Assembly (NCBI GenBank): GCA_902494555.1
Contig: CABUTR010000004.1
Location: 28,756 to 92,755 of the forward strand
Origin: an uncultured Collinsella sp.
GTDB lineage: Bacteria; Actinomycetota; Coriobacteriia; Coriobacteriales; Coriobacteriaceae
Length of the DNA: 64,000 bases
Reading direction: 5' to 3'
In this document: positions 16,439 through 25,951 of the stretch, one piece after another
Position numbering within the stretch: the stretch's first letter is position 1
Layout of the letters: each line of letters opens with the position of its first letter
Made by a program: the position numbers and the translations under genes
Notes under the pieces: model-generated
Told to the model about the DNA's origin: nothing
Database searches by the model: none
Seen by the model: the letters and a program-made list of their open reading frames with translations, nothing else

Positions 16439-17905
16439 ATGAACGAAAACGAGCTGGCCGGTTTGCTCGAGTCTTTAAAGCGCATGGGTTCGGATGACTT
16501 TAGCGTCGAAGTAAAGGAGAGCGCCACGACGCTTTCCCGCGACGTATGGGAAACGGTCAGCGCTTTCGCAAACACCGCCGGCGGCATCATCGTACTCGGA
16601 GTGAGCGAGCGTGCGGGTTTTGTCCCAGTTGCAAACTTTGAGACCGAGAAAGTGCTCAACCAATTCGTGGCGGGCATGGGCGATGCCGGCGGTCGTGGAA
16701 AGCTGGCCAATCCGCCCAAATACACCATTGAGCGCGTGGAGCTTCGGGGTACCGTTGTTCTCGTCATCACAATCGAGGAGCTCGACCCGTCGAGCAAGCC
16801 TTGCTATGTAATAGAACGGGGCGCCCAGGGCGGCAGCTACAAGCGCATCGATGACAAAGACGTGCCGCTTTCGTCGACGGAGGTTTTGGCGCTGTCGTCA
16901 TACGAACGGACGAGTCCTAGCGATCGCGATACGGTGCCCGGCACGAGTGTGGGCGATCTCGACGAGTCGCTGGTCGACCGCACGATAGAGCGCGCCTATT
17001 CGTTGACGCCTCGAGCGATGCACGGTGCGACGGACAGGAAGACAAAGATGGAGCGTCTGAATTTCCTCGACCCCCAGGGCAATGTTACCAAGGCCGGCCT
17101 CCTTGCCGCGGGCATTTACCCTCAGCAGTTTTATCCCAAGCTCTTCATTGATGTAGCTGTCCATGCGGGAACTCAAAAGGGCGCTGCGGAACCGCTAAGG
17201 TTTATGGACCGCACAGTCTGCGAGGGCACCCTGGGCGAGATGATTTCGGATGCTGTCGCGGCTGTCGCCAAAAACCTGCGTCGCACCTCGACCGTTCAAG
17301 GCGTCTCGCGTATCGACTCGCTGGAGATCCCCGAGGAGGTCCTGCGCGAGGCAATCGCGAACGCCGTAATCCACCGAGAATACGGAGATCGGTTCTGTGG
17401 GCAGTCGATCGCTGTTGACGTCTTTGATGACCGTATCGAGGTGACGAACCCCGGCGGTCTTTATGGCGGAAAAACTCGCGAGAATTTGTTTGACGGCAGC
17501 TCCCGATGCCGTAACGCGACGCTCGTGAAACTCATGTCGATTGTCCCGCTGCCGGATGGCGCAGGTTCGCCGGCTGAGGGCAATGGCTCGGGCATCCCGA
17601 TGATGATCGATGCCATGCGCGCGCATGGTCTGGCCGAGCCCCTGTTCTGCCCGGGGTTCGATCGGTTCAAGGTCGTACTTTACCGTTCAAAGATCAATCC
17701 GGTCGATCATGGCGGGGACTTGATTATGACGGCACTCAAGCGCTACGGCGAATTGGGGACGCGCGAACTGGCGGAGCGCACGGGACTCACGGTTTCCCAG
17801 GTTAGGGCACGCGTCAATGCGCTCATTGAGCAGGGTGAGCTTGAGCCGACGGCGCCGTCGACAAGCCGTAACCGCAAATATCGACTGTCAGAGCGCGTGG
17901 AATAA
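16439..17905 (+). CDS. AlbA/Schlafen-domain putative transcriptional regulator
   Basis: The 488-residue protein starts with an AlbA_2 (Schlafen AlbA) nucleic-acid-binding domain (about 10-130: VEVKESATTLSRDVWETVSA, FANTAGGIIVLGV). The middle has a GHKL-type ATPase-like region (LREAIANAVIHREY near 305, IEVTNPGGL near 335). A C-terminal winged helix follows (ELGTRELAERTGLTVSQVRA near 445). This architecture (COG2865) is widespread in gut bacteria and its function is unsettled. ATG 16439 is 9 nt after GAAGGGA. The repeat array upstream suggests autoregulation. Confidence 0.85.
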   Translation: MNENELAGLLESLKRMGSDDFSVEVKESATTLSRDVWETVSAFANTAGGIIVLGVSERAGFVPVANFETEKVLNQFVAGMGDAGGRGKLANPPKYTIERVELRGTVVLVITIEELDPSSKPCYVIERGAQGGSYKRIDDKDVPLSSTEVLALSSYERTSPSDRDTVPGTSVGDLDESLVDRTIERAYSLTPRAMHGATDRKTKMERLNFLDPQGNVTKAGLLAAGIYPQQFYPKLFIDVAVHAGTQKGAAEPLRFMDRTVCEGTLGEMISDAVAAVAKNLRRTSTVQGVSRIDSLEIPEEVLREAIANAVIHREYGDRFCGQSIAVDVFDDRIEVTNPGGLYGGKTRENLFDGSSRCRNATLVKLMSIVPLPDGAGSPAEGNGSGIPMMIDAMRAHGLAEPLFCPGFDRFKVVLYRSKINPVDHGGDLIMTALKRYGELGTRELAERTGLTVSQVRARVNALIEQGELEPTAPSTSRNRKYRLSERVE

Positions 17906-18005
17906 ATGCGTTAGTGGACGAGGCGACCCAATAATCGGCCCTCGATTGGCGCCCACTAAGGTAAAGCGGTTGTTGCCCAGTCGACGGTGATGCTAAAGAC
18001 TCGGC

Positions 18006-18497
18006 TTACGCCGGCATGGCCGCGAACCCGTTCATCAAGAACAGCCTAAGAACCAGCTTGATGACATATCCCGGTTTGACTTCTGCTGCGTCAAAGACGT
18101 GGCGCTCGGCGAGCTCGCTGCAGTATGCGTAGATGTCGCGGATAAGGTCCGCGCCCGAAAGCGTAAACATGTAGCCTGCGTCCGAAAGCGCATTGGGCGC
18201 GGCGGGCAACTTGGCCATGCGGCAGAACGTTTGCAGGTCGGGCGCCATAACATTCTGGTAGTCGAGGTGGCCGCTGGTATCCTGTTCGGCAAGCTCCAAT
18301 TGGCGCACAAAATCCAGCGCCGCCGCTAACACAAAGCTCGGCGTAGGCGCATTGACGTCCTGAGTGGTCGCCACAAGCCTGCCCGCCGCCTGCGTGACAA
18401 GCCAGGCGACCTCGCGCTGGCAGCGCACGGCCTTGCGCGTAACCGGCTTGATGGACGAAGAAGAAACGCTCCCCTTAGGCGGATTCGAAGCAGCCAC
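18006..18497 (-). CDS. hypothetical protein
   Basis: I do not recognise this 163-residue protein. It is mostly helical in appearance, has a Ser/Lys-rich N-terminus (about 1-25) and no membrane segment or clear motif. A GTG start at 18497 has GGGAGG 5 nt upstream, and a TATACT -10 box on the minus strand lies near 18550. That real promoter argues that the opposite-strand frame beginning at 18509 does not start there. Codon use is like the neighbours. It converges with the AlbA gene; a hairpin (TTAGTGG...CCACTAA, about 17910-17960) lies between them. Confidence 0.65.
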   Translation of the reverse strand: MAASNPPKGSVSSSSIKPVTRKAVRCQREVAWLVTQAAGRLVATTQDVNAPTPSFVLAAALDFVRQLELAEQDTSGHLDYQNVMAPDLQTFCRMAKLPAAPNALSDAGYMFTLSGADLIRDIYAYCSELAERHVFDAAEVKPGYVIKLVLRLFLMNGFAAMPA

Positions 18498-18508
18498 AAA
18501 AACCTCCC

Positions 18509-19384
18509 ATGAACAATCCGGCCCAACAAGCCCGGATGAAACACGTGCTACATCAGTATACAGGGGAGTGGGGTAGCGGGGTACAAGTGCGCCAGCGGCA
18601 AACCGAGAGCATCAACAATGTGCCTCCGCTCTATTTGGACGATGGCACGTGGGCCATTAAGTACTCGGTTCAAGCGCTGGGTACCGTTGGTTTTCGAGAC
18701 CAGAATTACAACCGTAAAAGGCTCAACTGCATGGAATGTGGCGTCCCAGTCGGAGTCATAATTTGCAACCGAGGTGGGCTATAAGGTGCTCGGCCTTGCG
18801 TTTGTTGAGCGGTCCGAGCCCGAAAACGGATGGTTTGTTCTGCACGGTCCTGTTCATAAAGGCGGACCGGACCCTCGTTTTGCGCCCGACATGAGTTATC
18901 TGAAGCACATGCCCGTCGATATTGAGTTTGCCGGACAGGGTGCGACCGACGATGAAATTTGGCTTTGGCGGTCTTTTACGATCGTGTTGTTTGATCGGAT
19001 CGCGCGGCGATGCAATCTCGCGCACGCCTGCTGGTGCATGCTCTTTCTGATTTGTATAGCGAGAGGGGAGCGAGCGTGAGCTGGCGAGGCGATATTGCGA
19101 TGGGGAAGTACGGAAAACTGCCGTGTGCCCTTATAGACAACAAAATGTTTCCGAGCGTAGAAGTTGATTGCGGGTCGTTTGTCGTCGCCTGTCCTTGCTG
19201 CGGCTCGCAAATACCGTGCCTCGACATTCGGTTCATCGATGCGCGCGACAGGCTTAGCGACGAAGTGAGAAAACGGACAGGCGTTCATATGCCGGTGTAT
19301 CAGGAGAAATGCCCTGTTTGTGGCCTCGATATCGTGTACGACGCCGGCGACGAGGGATGGGTGATGCGGAGGAGCTGGCTGTGA
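18509..19384 (+). pseudogene. decayed zinc-ribbon protein gene, two frameshifts
   Basis: Three coding-like pieces abut in changing frames. 18509-18784 ends in LNCMECGVPVGVI; 18774-19079 carries GYKVLGLAFVERSEPENGW through EIWLWRSFTIVLFDR; 19010-19384 carries LLVHALSDLYSERGASVSWR and two Cys pairs, CPCCGSQIPC and CPVCGLDIVY. Read through shifts near 18770 and 19005 they give one protein of about 280 residues with zinc-ribbon pairs. Each piece has protein-like composition, so separate small genes are possible but less likely. GC is lower than in the neighbours, hinting at acquired DNA. Function unknown. Confidence 0.5.
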
Positions 19385-19398
19385 AGGCATCTCCGTTC

Positions 19399-20085
19399 CT
19401 ACAAATAAATCCCCTCACCGAGCTGCTTGTGGAACTCGGCGTGATGGTCGCGTGCCCAAGTAAAGAGCGCCTGGTCAAAGTCGGTGCGCGTGGCCGGGAC
19501 GCCAAAGACGCCGGCAACTTCGACGCGTACAAACTCCAGTGCCGGCAGCTTGTTGATGGCAGTGAGGGCAAACGGGGACGAGGGCTCCTCGAACAGATAG
19601 CGGCTGCCTTGCAGCGCGTCGCAACTGGTGCACGTGTTGCCGAGCGACGGGGCTTTGGAGGCTCGCGCGCCTACGGGCTTGTAGCCGCAGCGCTTAGAAA
19701 GATAGTCGCGGATCTCGCCCGGCACGCAGCCAAGAGCGGGCACGATGGCGAGTGCGTTGGCGTTGGCCGTGTCGATGGTAATGTGCCCGGCCTTGTTGGG
19801 CGCGTGCGCGATGGCGATGCTCTCGTCGTCATCGGTTCGATAGGGAATGCCGAAGGCCGCGACCGAGGTCTCTTTGTGACACTTCCAGCACTCGCGCTTG
19901 CCCAGCACTAGATATATATACGGCGCTGAGGGGTCGGATCGGTCAACACCGGGCAGCCACTCGGCAAAGGGCTCGGGGTTGACGCCGCTGGGTACATACC
20001 AGATCTTCTTGGTCCGGTCCCATTTGGCGCCCAGCGCCTTGGCTTCTTCTTTGTGCGAAAAGGGGACATCGAGCTCGGTGCGCAT
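19399..20085 (-). CDS. DUF5710-domain protein
   Basis: The 228-residue protein begins with a DUF5710 domain (LDVPFSHKEEAKALGAKWDR then KKIWYVPSG, residues 4-35), a small module often joined to primase, topoisomerase or conjugation proteins and of unknown role. The rest contains CWKCHK near 75 and CTSCD near 160, a possible split zinc site. The ATG at 20085 has AAGGAG upstream; the frame runs on upstream but only through tRNA and noncoding sequence. It converges with the decayed zinc-ribbon gene. Confidence 0.75.
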   Translation of the reverse strand: MRTELDVPFSHKEEAKALGAKWDRTKKIWYVPSGVNPEPFAEWLPGVDRSDPSAPYIYLVLGKRECWKCHKETSVAAFGIPYRTDDDESIAIAHAPNKAGHITIDTANANALAIVPALGCVPGEIRDYLSKRCGYKPVGARASKAPSLGNTCTSCDALQGSRYLFEEPSSPFALTAINKLPALEFVRVEVAGVFGVPATRTDFDQALFTWARDHHAEFHKQLGEGIYL

Positions 20086-20419
20086 GGCGGCTCCTTGGTG
20101 CTGCAGGTGCGAGTGGCTCAAGGATACCGCAGGGCGCAGACATCGCGGCGTTTTGCTGAGAAGTTGCGGTGCGGACTGATTGGTTATGCCGATGGATAGA
20201 TCGGCAAGTAGATGGTCGGCTTTTGGCCAGTTGGGCGGTTGGAGCAGCTTGCGGCGCAGTTTTGTGCCTGGCCATTGTTGATGTTGGGGTATTGAATTTG
20301 TTTGGCAGCCATTCGTCAGGTGAATTGATGCTACGTTGCGATGACGGTTGGAACTGCCAGCGGATTTAGCGACATAAAACAAAACAGCCCAGATGACATA
20401 GCCTCTGAGCTGCGAACAT
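20086..20419. other. gene-free stretch
   Basis: Between the DUF5710 gene and tRNA-Val I see no convincing gene. It should hold the minus-strand promoter for DUF5710 and, at its right end, a weak hairpin and T-rich tract (about 20378-20412) downstream of tRNA-Val. A 66-codon plus-strand frame at 20169 has no ribosome-binding site. Confidence 0.4.
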
Positions 20420-20495
20420 TTGGTGGGCGTTAGAAGATTTGAACTTCTGACCTCTTCCGTGTCAGGGAAGCGCTCTCCCCCTGAGCTAAACGCCC
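20420..20495 (-). tRNA. tRNA-Val (GAC)
   Basis: The minus strand folds into a 76-nt tRNA: acceptor GGGCGTT/AACGCCC, anticodon stem CTTCC/GGAAG around CTGACAC (anticodon GAC), T-loop TTCAAAT, and encoded CCA. A promoter TTGCCA (20553-20548), 17 nt, TATATT (20530-20525) lies upstream. Confidence 0.95.
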
Positions 20496-20784
20496 GATCA
20501 AGGGTGCGCAAGCGCGCAAGGGATAATATAACGGAGCCTGAACTCGGTGGCAAGAACATTTTTAAAAATCGCTTACATTGTGGAATTCGGGGGTCTTGTC
20601 ATATCCATTTCAAAAGAGCCTGCTGTCGCGATTTGGCTGTCGCATAATGCAAGGCCGTTGCGGTGTCGAGCTATGGAAAGACGCCTGCGGAATTGTCCTA
20701 CCGATAAGCGGACAAGCCTCCAGCTGGTGCCTTCGCCGTGGTAAGGTAAGCCGAATTGTTTCCAGGCTGCTTCGAGGGAATGGA

Positions 20785-21807
20785 ATGAGCAAAGAGTGTG
20801 TCGAGCAGGTCGAAGGCGCAGGGGCTTCGGTGCCGATGACCGATATATCGAACATTGATGTGCCCGAGGGCACCGACGAGCTCAGCCGCAACACCCGTCG
20901 CGCATGGCGCGACCGCCTGAACAGCGCTTCGACGCGCAAGATGATCACGGGCGTCTTGGCTACGCTGGTGGGCGGTTCGTTTTGGGGCTTCTCGGGCACC
21001 AGCGCGAGTTTTCTGTTCGATACCTACCACGTCGACACCTTGTGGCTTATGAGCGTGCGTCAGATTCTCGCCGGTCTACTCTTTATGGCCGTGGTTGTTA
21101 CGCGCGACCGCGAGCGCCTGATTAAGCTCTGGACCACACCCGCCGATCGCAAGCAGCTGCTGCTCTTTACCGCCTTTGGTCTGTTGTTCAACCAGTTTTG
21201 CTATCTTTCGGCCGTGCGCCTGACGAACGCCGGAACCGCGACGGTGCTCCAGTGCCTGCAGCTCGTTATCATCATGGGCTACACCTGCGTGACCGATCGC
21301 CGCATGCCGCGTACTCGCGAAGTCATCGGCATTGGCCTGGCTCTGGGTGGAACCTTTTTAATCGCCACCGGCGGCGACCCCACCAGCCTTAATATCTCGC
21401 CGCTTGGCCTGGCAGCAGGTCTTATGTGTGCGGTCAGCGCCACGTGTATGGCGGTGATTCCCGCCAAGATCCTGCCCGAATACGGTAGCCCCATCGTCAC
21501 GGGCTCGGCAATGCTCACGGCGGGCGTGGTCTCGTGCGTCTTCGTGCAGCCTTGGGCGCATATGCCGGCACTCGACGCTGCCGGCGTCGAGGCGCTCGCG
21601 GTGTTCGTGGTTATCGGCTCGTTTTTTGCTTACATGCTCTATATGCAGGGCGTTAAGGACATCGGCTCGGTGCGTGCGAGCCTCATCGGAACTGTAGAGC
21701 CGGTTTCGGCGACCATCACCAGCGCTCTCATGTTGGGGACGGTATTTTTGCCGACCGCCCTTATCGGCTTTGCCATGATCATCGTGATGATGTTCCTCAC
21801 GGTGTAG
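20785..21807 (+). CDS. EamA/DMT family transporter
   Basis: The 340-residue protein has a cytoplasmic tail of about 55 residues, then ten predicted transmembrane helices in two EamA repeats (GSFWGFSGTSASFLFD near 70; AVIPAKILPEYGSPIVTGSA in the second half; the last helices at GTVEPVSATITSALMLG). The family exports amino acids, nucleosides or other metabolites; the substrate cannot be read from sequence. ATG 20785 follows GAGGGA 6 nt upstream. It stands alone after tRNA-Val. Confidence 0.88.
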   Translation: MSKECVEQVEGAGASVPMTDISNIDVPEGTDELSRNTRRAWRDRLNSASTRKMITGVLATLVGGSFWGFSGTSASFLFDTYHVDTLWLMSVRQILAGLLFMAVVVTRDRERLIKLWTTPADRKQLLLFTAFGLLFNQFCYLSAVRLTNAGTATVLQCLQLVIIMGYTCVTDRRMPRTREVIGIGLALGGTFLIATGGDPTSLNISPLGLAAGLMCAVSATCMAVIPAKILPEYGSPIVTGSAMLTAGVVSCVFVQPWAHMPALDAAGVEALAVFVVIGSFFAYMLYMQGVKDIGSVRASLIGTVEPVSATITSALMLGTVFLPTALIGFAMIIVMMFLTV

Positions 21808-21956
21808 CTGGCACCGCCGCCAAGACAGAAAAGGTGTTGTGCCGCATTTTCGCCAATTGATATCCGTGTCTGGAGTTTAGCTGTCGATGCTCAAAATGCC
21901 ATAAACTAGTAACGTTATGGACTTTTTCATTGCGACTCAATTGCGAGGATTTCTTT

Positions 21957-24269
21957 ATGGCTGGTAATCACTTTAAGGGCAGCGATAGCGGCCGCCCTGC
22001 AGTTCCGCCGCGTCCGAACGGGGCTGGTAAGGCCGGCACGCCGAGCGGCGCTGGGCAGGGCGGTTCCGGTAAGCGCGTGTCCCCGGGCGAGACGGCGATG
22101 TTTACCGCTCTGTACGAGCAGTCTCAAAAGGCAAAAAAGACCGGCCGTGCAAGAGGGAATGTCTTTGCGGGCGGTGCAACCTCCACGTCGCAGCCGAGCG
22201 GGGCTCCTTCGGTACCCGCGAACAACGCAGGTGCTGCCAACGCCGCGAATGCCGCCGGCAACGTTAATGCCGACAAGGCCGCCAACAATACTCCCTCTGC
22301 CGGTGGCGCGGGGCTTACGGGTAACCTTGGCACGATTTACACCGGCGCCTCCGAGACTGGCACGTTCGCCCGCCTGGATGATAGCGGTGCCGAGTTTGCG
22401 GGCTCGGGTTCCAAGGAAGATTATTACGATTTTGGCTTGAACTACGGTAGCGACGCTTCGTCGAGTTCGACCTCTGACGGTCTGGTCCGTCATCGCCATC
22501 GCAAGGGCGAGCGCAAAAAGCGTCACACCGGCGCCATTATTGCCGCTGTAGTCGCGGTGCTTCTCGTTGCGCTTGGCGCAAGCGGCTTTATGCTGCTTAA
22601 CTCGGCAAAGACCGTAAAGAGCGAAGCGAAGGAGGCTGTCGAGATCGTCGGTGGCCTTAAGGACAAGGTCACATCGGGCGATTTTTCGACGCTGCCTGAC
22701 GACGCGAAGAAGATCGATGAGCTCTGTAACAGCATGAAGGCGGAGACCTCGAGCCCGCTGTGGGCGGCGGCTTCGTTTATCCCGGTGTATGGCAGCGATA
22801 TCAATGCGGCCCGCACCATGATTGATGCCCTGTCCGATGTCTCGAGCAATGCGCTGGTTCCCATGGCCGATAACCTTTCGCAGGCTACGCCCGGCAAGCT
22901 GTTCCAGGACGGCATGATTAACGTGTCCGCGCTGCAGGCGGTCGCCGATTCGCTTTCCAGCAGCTCGAAGGTGTTCAAGAGCGCCAACGAGAAGGTCCAG
23001 GGCATTGGCGATACTCATATTTCCCAGGTGACCGAGCTGGTCGATAAGGCCAAGGACGGCTTTGCCACCCTCAACGGCGCGGTTGACGCGGCGGAGAAGG
23101 TCGCCCCCGTCCTTCCCCAGATGCTCGGCGCCAACGGCCAGACGCGCAACTACCTTATGTACGCCATGAACAACGTCGAGATTCGTGCTTGCGGCGGCTT
23201 TGGTGGTTCGCAGGGCCTGATTTCGGTCACCGACGGCCAGATGTCGATTGGCGAGTTTGTTCCCCGCATTGGACTCAGCGAGGATGAGGCAGTCGAGAGC
23301 GTCGACGAAGAGGATGAGGCGCTGTTCGGCAACCACAGTAACCTGTACAACTCGGGCAATACCTATTCGCCTGATTGGCCCCGCAACTCGCAGCGTGTCG
23401 CCGCGCTGTGGAAGTCCCAGTATGGACAGGACGTTGATGGCGTCATCGGTATCGACCCGGTGTTCCTGCAGTATCTGCTGGGCCTGGTCGGTAACGTGTC
23501 GCTGCCCGACGGAACGGTTGTCGACGGCACCAATGCCGCAAAGGTCCTCATGCACGATGTGTACTGGAACTATCCGGTCGAGGAGTCGGACGGCATCTTT
23601 GCATCCGTCGCCAGCGCTGCCTTCGACAAGATCCTTGGCGGTATCGGCGATGTCGATGTTACGAAGCTTGTCAGCGCCGTTGAGCGCGGTGCCGAAGAGG
23701 GCCGCCTGATCGCGTGGATGAGAAACGATGATGAGCAGAATGCCATCAAAGAGACGGGCATTGACGCTTCGCTGCCCGATCCGGATGATCCGAGTGCCGA
23801 TCCCGTTGCCGGCGTTTACTTTAACAACCTGAGCTTCTCCAAGCTCGACTGGTATCTGAACGCCGATACGCAGATTGGCCAGGGCATCAAGAACGGTGAC
23901 GGCACGTGCTCGTATCGCATCACCGTTACCCTGACGAACATCATGACGCAGGAGGAGGCTGGCAAGCTGCCCGACTACGTTGCGGCGAGCGCACCCGATG
24001 CCGCGCGCGACGACGAACGCCTGAATGTCTCGTTGTTTGCCCCGACGGGTGGCAACATCAGTGACCTTACGGTTGAGGGTACCCAGTTTGGTCTTGGTGC
24101 CGCTACGTGGCATGGAATCCCCTTCTATTCGGGCACCGTTGACCTGCATGCTGGCGAGACGACGACGATCACGTATACGCTGACCACGTCGGCCGAGGCG
24201 GGGGACAAGCCGCTTACGCTGCGTCAGACTCCTACATGCCAGGCGGCTCGTGACAGCGCGTCGGCGTAG
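21957..24269 (+). CDS. DUF4012 domain-containing membrane-anchored protein
   Basis: The 770-residue protein has a long low-complexity Ala/Gly/Ser/Asn-rich cytoplasmic region (about 1-185), one transmembrane helix (IIAAVVAVLLVALGASGF, about 190-210) and a large outside part with the DUF4012 core (NYLMYAMNNVEIRACGGFGG near 395, GVIGIDPVFLQYLL near 510). DUF4012 proteins are surface proteins of Actinobacteria often near polysaccharide genes; their activity is unknown. ATG 21957 has GAGGA 9 nt upstream; glmM follows after a terminator. Confidence 0.82.
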   Translation: MAGNHFKGSDSGRPAVPPRPNGAGKAGTPSGAGQGGSGKRVSPGETAMFTALYEQSQKAKKTGRARGNVFAGGATSTSQPSGAPSVPANNAGAANAANAAGNVNADKAANNTPSAGGAGLTGNLGTIYTGASETGTFARLDDSGAEFAGSGSKEDYYDFGLNYGSDASSSSTSDGLVRHRHRKGERKKRHTGAIIAAVVAVLLVALGASGFMLLNSAKTVKSEAKEAVEIVGGLKDKVTSGDFSTLPDDAKKIDELCNSMKAETSSPLWAAASFIPVYGSDINAARTMIDALSDVSSNALVPMADNLSQATPGKLFQDGMINVSALQAVADSLSSSSKVFKSANEKVQGIGDTHISQVTELVDKAKDGFATLNGAVDAAEKVAPVLPQMLGANGQTRNYLMYAMNNVEIRACGGFGGSQGLISVTDGQMSIGEFVPRIGLSEDEAVESVDEEDEALFGNHSNLYNSGNTYSPDWPRNSQRVAALWKSQYGQDVDGVIGIDPVFLQYLLGLVGNVSLPDGTVVDGTNAAKVLMHDVYWNYPVEESDGIFASVASAAFDKILGGIGDVDVTKLVSAVERGAEEGRLIAWMRNDDEQNAIKETGIDASLPDPDDPSADPVAGVYFNNLSFSKLDWYLNADTQIGQGIKNGDGTCSYRITVTLTNIMTQEEAGKLPDYVAASAPDAARDDERLNVSLFAPTGGNISDLTVEGTQFGLGAATWHGIPFYSGTVDLHAGETTTITYTLTTSAEAGDKPLTLRQTPTCQAARDSASA

Positions 24270-24306
24270 GGTTTTTCTGGTAGCGCAGATAATCGAGTAC
24301 CATTTT

Positions 24307-24337
24307 GGGGCGGACAGGCAATCTGTCCGCCCCTATT
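24307..24337 (+). terminator. terminator between DUF4012 gene and glmM
   Basis: GGGGCGGACAG pairs with CTGTCCGCCCC, followed by TATTTTG. Confidence 0.8.
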
Positions 24338-24352
24338 TTGTAAGGAGAGCGC

Positions 24353-25684
24353 ATGAAGTACTTTGGCACCGACGGCTTTCGCGGTGAGGCCAACGTTGGG
24401 CTGACGGTAGAGCACGCTTATAAGATTGGCCGTTTTGTGGGCTGGTATTACGGCGCCAACCGCGAGCGCAAGGCGCGCGTCATCGTGGGCAAGGACACAC
24501 GCCGCTCGAGCTATATGTTCGAGGCGGCGCTGGTGAGCGGCCTGGTCGCGAGCGGTGCGGACGCCTATATGCTGCACGTGATCCCCACGCCGGGCGTGGC
24601 ACATCAGACCGTGGAAGGCTGCTTCGATTGCGGCATCATGATCAGCGCGAGCCACAACCCGTTTTGCGATAACGGCATTAAGCTCGTCAATAGCGACGGC
24701 TTTAAGATGGACGAGGACGTACTGGAGCTCATCGAGGACTATATCGATGGCAAGAGCGAGGTGCCGCTGGCAACGGGCAACCACATTGGCGCCACGGTGG
24801 ACTACATGCAAGGTCGCAACCGCTATATTGCCTCGCTCATCGCAAGCGCGAACTTTTCGCTGCAGGGCGTCAAGATCGGCATCGACTGCGCCAACGGCTC
24901 GGCGTCCTCGGTGGCCAAGCCGGTGTTCGACGCGCTGGGCGCCGACGTGCGCGTGATCAATGCCGCGCCTGATGGTTTTAACATCAACGTCGACTGCGGC
25001 TCCACGCATATGGAGCGTCTGCAGCGCCACGTGGTGGAGCAGGGCCTGGACGTGGGCTTTGCCTACGACGGCGATGCCGACCGCTGCCTGGCCGTGGACG
25101 AGCGCGGCCGCGTGGTCGATGGCGACCAGATCCTGTACGTGTGCGGCGTGTACCTGAACAAGCACGGTCGCCTTTCGGGCGGTACCGTGGTTCCGACGAT
25201 TGCCAGCAACTTTGGCCTGATCAAGTCGTTGGAGCTTGCCGGCCTAAGTGCCGTGACCAGCGGTGTGGGCGACCGTCACGTGTATGCCAAGATGCGCGAG
25301 GGCGGTTACAGCCTGGGCGGCGAGCAGACGGGCCATACGATCTTTGGCGATATCGAGCGCACGGGCGACGGCATTATGACCTCGCTGCGCGTGATGGAAG
25401 TGATCCGCGCCGAGCGCGAGACGCTCTCGCAGCTCACGGCTCCGTGCAAGCTGCTACCGCAGGCGCAGGTGGCCGTGCGCGTGGCGGACAAGGACGCCGC
25501 GCTCGAGAACATGGGCGTGCAGGCCGCCATCGCCGAGGCCGAGGCGTCGCTGGCGGACGAGGGCCGCGTGCTGGTGCGCAAGAGCGGAACCGAGTCGGTT
25601 ATCCGCGTGCTGGCCGAGGCGCCCGACCAAGCATCCGCCGACGCCGCCATGAAGCGCATCGCCAACGCGTTGGAAGCTCTGTAG
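24353..25684 (+). CDS. glmM: phosphoglucosamine mutase
   Basis: GlmM converts glucosamine 6-phosphate to glucosamine 1-phosphate for UDP-GlcNAc and peptidoglycan. The 443 residues begin with the signature MKYFGTDGFRGEAN. They carry the phosphoserine loop MISASHNPFCDNG near 100, the metal loop YDGDADRCLAVD near 240, the sugar loop GGEQTGH near 322 and the phosphate loop RKSGTESVIRVL near 407. A TAAGGAG site precedes the ATG. It appears monocistronic between terminators. Confidence 0.96.
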   Translation: MKYFGTDGFRGEANVGLTVEHAYKIGRFVGWYYGANRERKARVIVGKDTRRSSYMFEAALVSGLVASGADAYMLHVIPTPGVAHQTVEGCFDCGIMISASHNPFCDNGIKLVNSDGFKMDEDVLELIEDYIDGKSEVPLATGNHIGATVDYMQGRNRYIASLIASANFSLQGVKIGIDCANGSASSVAKPVFDALGADVRVINAAPDGFNINVDCGSTHMERLQRHVVEQGLDVGFAYDGDADRCLAVDERGRVVDGDQILYVCGVYLNKHGRLSGGTVVPTIASNFGLIKSLELAGLSAVTSGVGDRHVYAKMREGGYSLGGEQTGHTIFGDIERTGDGIMTSLRVMEVIRAERETLSQLTAPCKLLPQAQVAVRVADKDAALENMGVQAAIAEAEASLADEGRVLVRKSGTESVIRVLAEAPDQASADAAMKRIANALEAL

Positions 25685-25951
25685 TTACGCGGTTTTACCA
25701 AACCGCGTAACTACTCGACGCTGCAAGCGGCCCCAAGCGGCAATCTGACGTTCAATTTCAAGGGCGCGACCAGAAGGTCAGCGCCCTTTCATTTCACGTC
25801 ACCTTGCTCGCTTACCCGGCACTTGGGGACGTTCCTAAAGTGCCGGCATAAAAGGAACGTCCCCAAGTGCCGGGTCTCTGGTTTAGATGAAAAAAGGGGC
25901 GCCGCGGGATAGATCCTGCGGCGCCCCTTTGCGTTGCGTGTTGTCTAAGCT
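25685..25951. repeat. hairpins and perfect palindrome after glmM
   Basis: In order: a hairpin just after the stop (about 25682-25715, TTACGCGGTTT and complement); a probable glmM terminator (25760-25790, AGGGCGC-GACC/GGTC-GCGCCCT, then TTTC); the repeat GTCACCTTGCTCGCTTA (25798-25814, identical to window bases 1-17); and a 60-nt element with perfect 21-bp arms (CCCGGCACTTGGGGACGTTCC, 25815-25835 and 25854-25874). Confidence 0.75.
25889..25928 (-). terminator. terminator of M32 peptidase gene
   Basis: GGGGCGCCGC pairs with GCGGCGCCCC; seven A on its left read as a T-run on the minus strand. Confidence 0.85.

Noticed and set aside
20169..20369. Small plus-strand frame of 66 codons
   Set aside because: No ribosome-binding site and no recognisable motif; probably chance.
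21927..24149. Long minus-strand frame opposite the DUF4012 gene, and similar ones opposite recQ, pheT, pyk and the P-type ATPase
   Set aside because: All are antisense shadows without recognisable motifs or starts; the sense genes are secure.
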